Notes under the pieces: model-generated | Seen by the model: only the letters and a program-made list of their open reading frames with translations | What the model was told of the DNA's origin: nothing | The model's database searches: none | Translations under genes and position numbers: made by a program | Origin: Clostridiaceae bacterium | GTDB taxonomy: Bacteria > Bacillota > Clostridia > Oscillospirales > Butyricicoccaceae | Length of the DNA stretch: 54,711 nt | Assembly (NCBI GenBank): GCA_018383195.1 | Contig: JAGZOP010000014.1 | Span: forward strand, 1-54,711 | Direction of reading: 5' to 3' | Shown here: piece by piece, positions 50,437 through 54,711 of the stretch | How positions within the stretch are numbered: the first letter of the stretch is position 1 | Layout: each line of letters opens with the position of its first letter

Positions 50437-50562
50437 AGCAATTCCTTTCCAGAAAAGTGGCACCGGCACAGAAAAAATATGCCTTTCTATACAAAACAGT
50501 ATAGCAGAAAATGCGAAACCCGACAAGTATCGCGCTTTTGCGTCAACCCTTGGATTCTATAA

Positions 50563-50602
50563 AATAAGGCAGCCGTCCATCGACTGATGAACGACCGCCT
50601 TA
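50563..50602 (-). terminator. Hairpin after the P-type ATPase gene
   Basis: ATAAGGC / GCCTTAT stem with a smaller inner stem, 38 nt beyond the ATPase stop, followed by an A/T tract on the minus strand. Confidence 0.55.
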
Positions 50603-50639
50603 TACGGTGAAACGAATCGCTTTTCTACATACCTTTGGC

Positions 50640-52655
50640 TTACAAGTTCTTTACGAACAGGCATCGAATTGCATTGAGTACTGCAAGAATCATTACGCCG
50701 ACATCGGCAAAAATCGCCACATACATGTTGACTTCCCCGAAAGCGCCCAACAGCAGGCAGGCAAACTTAATTCCCAACGCCAAAACAATATTCTGATAGA
50801 CGATTCCCATGCACTTTCTTGATATCTTAATCGCTTTGGAAATCTTCATCGGATCGTCATCCATTAAAACGACATCTGCCGCTTCAATCGCTGCATCCGA
50901 ACCCATGGCGCCCATCGCAATCCCAATGTCTGCTCTGGACAGAACCGGAGCGTCATTGATGCCGTCTCCAACAAATGCCAGTTTGGATTTTCTGTTCTTT
51001 TGCGCAAGCAGCTTTTCTACCTTGGATACCTTGTCTGCCGGAAGAAGTTCACTATAAACTTGATCGATTCCAAGAGAATCTGCCACCTGATTTGCCACCT
51101 TCTGCGCGTCGCCGGTCAGCATTACCGTTTTCTCAACCCCTGCCTTTTTCAAGGCTGCAATCGCTTTTGCCGCGCTTGGTTTGACCACATCTGAAATTAC
51201 AATGTGACCCGCATACTTTCCGTCGATTGCCATATGGATGATCGTTCCGGTACTATGACATTCCCGATAGGCAATGTGCAGCGACCGCATCAGCTTATCA
51301 TTCCCCGCTGCCACTTCCAAGCCATCCACTTTCGCAAGGACACCGTTGCCGCTGATCTCCCGAATATCACTTACCCGGGTGCGGTCCGGCTCTGCTCCAT
51401 ATGCACGCTGCAAACTTTTGCTGATTGGATGCGAAGAAGCGCTTTCTGCCAGTGCGGCATATTCAATCAGCTTTTCATATTCCATTTCATTGTGATGGAT
51501 ACCATTGACTTCAAATACCCCTTGTGTCAGGGTACCCGTTTTATCAAAGACAACGGTTTTCACTTGCGACAGTGTTTCCAGATAGTTTGAGCCTTTTACC
51601 AGAATACCTTCCTTGCTTGCGCCTCCAATTCCGGCAAAAAAGCTGAGCGGAATACTAATAACAAGCGCACAGGGACAGCTGATAATCAAAAAGGTCAGTG
51701 CTCTGTAAATCCATGTTCCCCAGTCGGCAGGCAGACCCATGCCAACCATACGAATCAGCGGCGGGAAAATTGCCAATGCCAATGCGCTGTAACAAACAAA
51801 TGGGGTATAAATTTTGGCAAATTTCGAAATAAAGTTCTCCGATCTGGATTTTTTCGAGCTGGCGTTTTCAACCAAATCCAGAATCTTAGAAACTGTGGAC
51901 TCGCCAAATTCTTTGGTCGTTTGGATTTTGAGCACGCCGGTCATATTGATACAGCCGCTGATAATCTCATCTCCGGCTTTCACTTCCCGCGGAAGGCTCT
52001 CACCAGTCAGCGCACTTGTATTCAGGCTGGCATTTCCTTCTAAAATAATTCCGTCGATCGGAACCTTTTCCCCCGGCTGCACCACAATCACGCTGCCGAT
52101 TTCTACTTCATCTGGGTCAACCTGCTCCAGCTTACCGTCCTGCTCAATATTCGCATAATCCGGCCGAATATCCATCAGTTCGCTGATATTACGTCGGCTT
52201 CTTCCCACAGCGTAAGCCTGAAACCATTCTCCAATCTGATAAAAGAGCATCACGGCGATTGCTTCAAAATAATCCCCGTTTGAATAAACTGCCAAAACCA
52301 TCGCGCCGACTGTCGCGACTGCCATTAAGAAGTTTTCATCAAACACCCGACGGTTTTTGATTCCTTTCAGCGCCTTTTGCAGAATATCATAACCGATAAT
52401 AAAATAATCGATTAAATAAAGCGCAAAACGTACCCAGCGTCCCGCGGATGGAAAAATGGCTTCATCAAGCGCCACAAAAATCTCAGCGGGAAGAAATTGC
52501 AGTCCAAACAGTATCGATGCCGCAGCCAAAATCCGAGACAGCATTTTTGTTTGCTTCTTTGTCATATTGCCCTTTCCCCTGCCCGAAGCCAATAAAAATC
52601 CAGCAGAGGCGAGAATCACAACCGCAAGCAGCAAATTTACAATCAGTTCCTGCAT
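50640..52655 (-). CDS. Heavy-metal translocating P1B-type ATPase (Cd/Zn/Pb exporter type)
   Basis: 671 residues, about eight membrane helices. SCPCALVIS with the transmembrane CPC near 326, phosphorylated Asp370 in DKTGTLTQG, TGES near 190, the SHPIS motif near 415 and GDGIND near 563. The CPC motif and the sequence around it fit the ZntA/CadA group. The usual N-terminal HMA domain is missing; it is encoded as a separate protein just upstream. ATG 52655 lies 8 nt after AAGGAG. Regulated with the HMA gene by the divergent ArsR-type sensor. Confidence 0.94.
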   Translation of the reverse strand: MQELIVNLLLAVVILASAGFLLASGRGKGNMTKKQTKMLSRILAAASILFGLQFLPAEIFVALDEAIFPSAGRWVRFALYLIDYFIIGYDILQKALKGIKNRRVFDENFLMAVATVGAMVLAVYSNGDYFEAIAVMLFYQIGEWFQAYAVGRSRRNISELMDIRPDYANIEQDGKLEQVDPDEVEIGSVIVVQPGEKVPIDGIILEGNASLNTSALTGESLPREVKAGDEIISGCINMTGVLKIQTTKEFGESTVSKILDLVENASSKKSRSENFISKFAKIYTPFVCYSALALAIFPPLIRMVGMGLPADWGTWIYRALTFLIISCPCALVISIPLSFFAGIGGASKEGILVKGSNYLETLSQVKTVVFDKTGTLTQGVFEVNGIHHNEMEYEKLIEYAALAESASSHPISKSLQRAYGAEPDRTRVSDIREISGNGVLAKVDGLEVAAGNDKLMRSLHIAYRECHSTGTIIHMAIDGKYAGHIVISDVVKPSAAKAIAALKKAGVEKTVMLTGDAQKVANQVADSLGIDQVYSELLPADKVSKVEKLLAQKNRKSKLAFVGDGINDAPVLSRADIGIAMGAMGSDAAIEAADVVLMDDDPMKISKAIKISRKCMGIVYQNIVLALGIKFACLLLGAFGEVNMYVAIFADVGVMILAVLNAIRCLFVKNL

Positions 52656-52706
52656 ATCCGCCACTCCTTTCAAAATATATTTAATTGTTTTATCGTTTAT
52701 TCTAAC

Positions 52707-52754
52707 AAACGGCACGCTCAAAATACCTGTAACAGCATTTTAAGAGTGCCGTTT
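52707..52754 (-). other. Hairpin between the HMA gene and the ATPase gene
   Basis: AAACGGCAC / GTGCCGTTT arms, extended by CTC / GAG, lie in the gap between the two genes. There is no T-run, so it may be an mRNA processing or stability element rather than a terminator. Confidence 0.5.
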
Positions 52755-52774
52755 TGAGAACATACAATGAGAAT

Positions 52775-52993
52775 TTACAGGAAAATTTCGCAATCGGGTT
52801 CTACCTTTTTGCAGGCAGTGCGCACACGTTCCATAACATCCTTCGGCTCCTGTCCATCCTCGAATGTAACAATGATTTTCTGCGTCATAAAATTTACCGT
52901 CGCATCCTGCACACCCTCAGTCTTGCGTGCAGCATCCTCCATCAGGTTGGCACAGTTTGCACAGTCTACCTCAATTTTGTAAGTCTTTTTCAT
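52775..52993 (-). CDS. Stand-alone heavy-metal-associated (HMA) domain protein
   Basis: 72 residues, ferredoxin-like HMA fold: KTYKIEVDCANCANLMEDAA with the CxxC metal site, then VNFMTQKIIVTFEDGQEPKDV. It binds a soft or transition metal and likely hands it to the ATPase, replacing that protein's missing N-terminal domain. ATG 52993 lies 9 nt after AGGAGG; ATG 53002 touches that site. It is the first gene of the efflux operon. Confidence 0.92.
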   Translation of the reverse strand: MKKTYKIEVDCANCANLMEDAARKTEGVQDATVNFMTQKIIVTFEDGQEPKDVMERVRTACKKVEPDCEIFL

Positions 52994-53029
52994 GATAAGC
53001 ATCCTCCTGAAATTTTCTTAAACTCAACA

Positions 53030-53088
53030 ATTAAATGCTTGTTTAATCATTGTGTCTGTAGTATAATACAGATACGAAAAGAAGTCAA
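53030..53088. promoter_or_regulatory. Overlapping divergent promoters and operator of the metal-efflux module
   Basis: Plus strand: TTGTTT (53039-53044), 17 nt, TATAAT (53062-53067) for arsR. Minus strand: TTGACT (53088-53083), 17 nt, TATACT (53065-53060) for the HMA-ATPase operon. The two -10 boxes overlap. The dyad ATTAAA-TGCTTG-TTTAAT (53030-53047) covers the arsR -35, and a second dyad TCTGTA-N6-TACAGA (53055-53072) covers both -10 boxes. One repressor could shut both directions. Confidence 0.8.
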
Positions 53089-53153
53089 TACCCCCAAATT
53101 ATTTTTTCCAAAAAAGATTGAAACATTTCCAACCAAAAGAAACCGAGGTCAAA

Positions 53154-53522
53154 ATGATGAAAAGCATACCTTTACCGCACAAACACAACACACAAGCTCT
53201 TTCGGACAGCATTCAACAGGAATTGGGCAATATTGCAAAATTTCAGTTAATCGCCGATATTTTCAAACAACTTGGAGATCCCACACGAGTTCGGCTGTTC
53301 TGGCTTCTGTGTCACTGCGAAGAGTGCGTAATCAATATTTCTGCCATGCTGGATATGTCAAGCCCCGCCATCTCCCATCATCTGCGTCTCCTCCGAAGCA
53401 GCGGATTGATTGTAAGCCGCCGGGATGGAAAAGAGGTCTATTACCGTGCAGCGGAAACGGAACAAAGCCAACTGCTCCACAAAATGATTGAGCAGGCGAT
53501 CGAAATCACCTGCCCCAGCTGA
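53154..53522 (+). CDS. ArsR/SmtB family metal-responsive repressor
   Basis: 122 residues, winged helix: IADIFKQLGDPTRVRLFWLL then CHCEECVINISAMLDMSSPAISHHLRLL (two adjacent blocks) and GLIVSRRDGKEVYYR. The three Cys in LCHCEEC sit where the ELCVC metal site of CadC/ArsR-type sensors is found (alpha-3), and an N-terminal PHKHN may add ligands. Metal binding should release DNA and open the efflux operon. ATG 53154 or 53157 follows GAGG; the longer TTG-started frame is unlikely. Confidence 0.9.
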   Translation: MMKSIPLPHKHNTQALSDSIQQELGNIAKFQLIADIFKQLGDPTRVRLFWLLCHCEECVINISAMLDMSSPAISHHLRLLRSSGLIVSRRDGKEVYYRAAETEQSQLLHKMIEQAIEITCPS

Positions 53523-53540
53523 ATGATTAAACTCTCCGCA

Positions 53541-53780
53541 TTATTCCGACGATTTCCCATGTACGATATGCAGAATATATACCATACCACAGAGCAGCGC
53601 AATAATGCCTCCGATCATCTGAATGCCAGTGATTGCGCTTTGTGAAAGCATGATATAACGCTCCTGCTCCATAATACCACTGAATAAGCAGTAAGCGCCC
53701 CCATACAATTCTCCCAAGGGTACCGAAAAAAACAGAAGGAGAATGCCAACGATCGTACCCGCAATACAATTCCTTTTCAT
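53541..53780 (-). CDS. Small hypothetical membrane protein
   Basis: 79 residues, unknown, with two membrane segments (about 5-24, IAGTIVGILLLFFSVPL, and 52-72, GIQMIGGIIALLCGMVYIL). ATG 53780 lies 6 nt after GGAGG. Convergent with the arsR gene and close to the tRNA attachment site. An overlapping frame at 53527-53769 is rejected for lack of a ribosome site. Confidence 0.65.
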   Translation of the reverse strand: MKRNCIAGTIVGILLLFFSVPLGELYGGAYCLFSGIMEQERYIMLSQSAITGIQMIGGIIALLCGMVYILHIVHGKSSE

Positions 53781-53900
53781 TTTATACCTCCGCAGTATCA
53801 AAGATTGATGCGCACTCGTTACCCCGCGCTAACCAAATTATATACCCAGTTTGCTGCAAATGCAAGTGTGCGGATTTGATTCTTTATACTCCAACAGAAA

Positions 53901-53943
53901 AAAGTCCGAATACATCATTCATGGATGATGTATTCGGACTTTT
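53901..53943 (-). terminator. Terminator downstream of the interrupted tRNA
   Basis: AAAGTCCGAATACATCAT / ATGATGTATTCGGACTTT, an 18-bp perfect stem with a T-run on the minus strand. It directly follows the tRNA 3' end, as expected for the original tRNA gene terminator. Confidence 0.88.
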
Positions 53944-53949
53944 AGAGCT

Positions 53950-53994
53950 TGGTCCGAGTGACAGGACTTGAACCTGCGGCCTCTTGACCCCCAG
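53950..53994 (-). other. 45-nt tRNA 3'-end fragment (Pro-like), probable attachment site
   Basis: On the minus strand this reads an anticodon loop CTGGGGG, stem TCAAG, variable loop AGGCC, T arm GCAGG-TTCAAGT-CCTGT, acceptor CACTCGG, A and CCA. The GGG in the loop suggests tRNA-Pro(GGG). Upstream bases do not complete the anticodon stem, so the 5' half is missing. Such fragments mark one end of elements integrated in the 3' part of a tRNA gene; the intact tRNA should stand at the other end, outside the window. Confidence 0.8.
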
Positions 53995-54143
53995 AAAAGA
54001 TTTCCTGATTTTCAGCAACTTATCTTATTAAATATCAGCACAAATTCCCGATTTTATCCGATTTTAAAAACATTTTATCAAACACTATTCTCTACATTCC
54101 AGATAAAATAATGGGCAAACAAAGGGCAGAGTGCAGGCTTTTT

Positions 54144-54711
54144 TCACTTCACAACCTGATCGAGCAGCGCGAACACTTCCCCGCGCGTGATCTTATCGTC
54201 AAACCGTTCCTCGTGAATCACGATGCCCTTTTTCCGCAGGCTGTCGTAGAACTTCTGCGCCCAGTGTTCTTCCTCGTGCTTCTGGATGCCGAGCGCCGCC
54301 AGAATCCCGTGTGCATACGCTCTGCCGAACGCCTCCTGCTCTGCCTTGGTGTCAAACGCAGCGCGGTCGGTGTCGTTGTCAATAAACCCAATCTCACAAA
54401 TCACCGCCGGACAAACCGTCTGGCGGATGAATCCATAATAATCCTTTCCAGAGCCGTTCAGCCGGGTCTTGCAGCCGCGCGAGTTCTGCCCGAGCGCCTT
54501 CACCTCAGCTTCAATGCACTCCGCGAGTGTCTTGCCCAGACCGCCCACTTTAGAGTAATATGCCTCGAAGCCGTCGCCGCCGCCCGCGTTCACATGAATA
54601 TCCACCGCAACCTCCGGGTCAAAGGCATTGCATTCGCGGATTTCTTCGGTCAGCGGATCGTCCTCATCCTTCGTGCGGCTCATGCCGACCTTAATACCGT
54701 GCTTTTCCAGT
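54144..54711 (-). CDS. N-acetylmuramoyl-L-alanine amidase (phage endolysin type), 5' end outside the window
   Basis: About 189 C-terminal residues are visible; the frame runs through the window edge (EKHGIKVGMSRTKDEDDPL), so ATG 54683 is not the real start. Amidase_3 fold: VDIHVNAGGGDGFEAYYS with a zinc His, and VICEIGFIDNDTDRAAF with the catalytic Glu. The C-terminal ~45 residues (AQKFYDSLRKKGIVIHEERF, then KITRGEVFALLDQ) look like one SLH-type wall-binding repeat, common in clostridial phage lysins. It cuts the bond between muramic acid and the stem peptide. The position just inside the tRNA fragment supports a prophage. Confidence 0.88.
   Translation of the reverse strand, partial: LEKHGIKVGMSRTKDEDDPLTEEIRECNAFDPEVAVDIHVNAGGGDGFEAYYSKVGGLGKTLAECIEAEVKALGQNSRGCKTRLNGSGKDYYGFIRQTVCPAVICEIGFIDNDTDRAAFDTKAEQEAFGRAYAHGILAALGIQKHEEEHWAQKFYDSLRKKGIVIHEERFDDKITRGEVFALLDQVVK

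Larger units (their letters stand above)
53950..54711. mobile_element. End of an integrated prophage or similar element (partial)
   Basis: Bounded on the left by the tRNA 3'-end fragment; the only gene visible is a phage-type amidase. Positions 53995-54143 are AT-rich and hold nothing I recognise. The element continues beyond the window, and no integrase is visible on this side. Confidence 0.7.

Noticed and set aside
53527..53769. 80-codon minus-strand frame overlapping the small membrane protein
   Set aside because: No ribosome site at its start, while the overlapping frame from 53780 has GGAGG at correct spacing and a clean membrane-protein pattern.
1..54711. CRISPR arrays and rRNA genes
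   Set aside because: No array of regularly spaced repeats and no rRNA-like sequence was seen on either strand.

Overview
The window looks like a chromosomal piece of a spore-forming, low-to-mid GC Clostridia (Bacillota), most likely of the Oscillospirales / Ruminococcaceae-Butyricicoccaceae type. The reasons are a complete spoIIIAA-AH operon with a sigma-E-like promoter, the sporulation genes ytfJ (gerW) and yunB, T-box leaders, strong AGGAGG ribosome sites, TTG/GTG starts, and the clostridial ispH-rpsA fusion. Genus is inference only.

Layout. 1-1169: AT-rich scar of a type II restriction-modification system (NgoPII-like nuclease joined to the C-terminal part of a C5 methyltransferase, two frameshifts), preceded by a palindrome resembling an insertion-sequence end. 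1265-6622 (minus): ftsH, a secreted HAD phosphatase, and a sigma factor / DUF4179 anti-sigma pair. 6742-8685 (plus): GntR (YtrA type) regulator plus a two-gene ABC exporter. 8790-11125 (minus): a solitary iolE-like gene with a structured leader, and malic enzyme. 11351-12437: azlCD exporter. 12490-14083 (minus): HIT protein and FkbM methyltransferase. 14196-15584 (plus): a Ser/Thr/aromatic-rich protein overlapping a DUF6734-like putative glycosyltransferase, diverging from the fkbM gene; this is the best candidate here for an undescribed system.

15653-26902 (plus) is a dense housekeeping and sporulation stretch: site-2 protease, scpA, scpB, DUF2953, ytfJ, D,D-carboxypeptidase, pseudouridine synthase, RpiR regulator, HI0933 flavoprotein, cmk, plsC, ispH-rpsA fusion with an internal ribosome site, yunB. 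Then tRNA-Arg(CCG). 27180-28894 (minus): brnQ under a T-box with a probable Ile specifier. 28920-38251 (minus): ispA, xseB, xseA, a TsaD paralogue, nusB, asp23 and spoIIIAH-AA, in the order known from Bacillus but without accBC and folD. 38273-45650 (plus): aroF-aroB-aroC-pheA-aroA-aroE/K, nearly the whole shikimate-to-phenylpyruvate route, under a second T-box with a probable Phe specifier. 45710-48676: a large secreted SLH protein with a phosphodiester-glycosidase domain.

48768-53522: small membrane protein, phospholipase D-like protein, then a metal-efflux module (P-type ATPase and separate HMA protein) facing an ArsR/SmtB regulator across overlapping divergent promoters. From 53950 the sequence enters an integrated element: a 45-nt tRNA 3' end (Pro-like) serves as the probable attachment site, followed by a phage-type amidase that runs off the window. 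No rRNA and no CRISPR array were seen.
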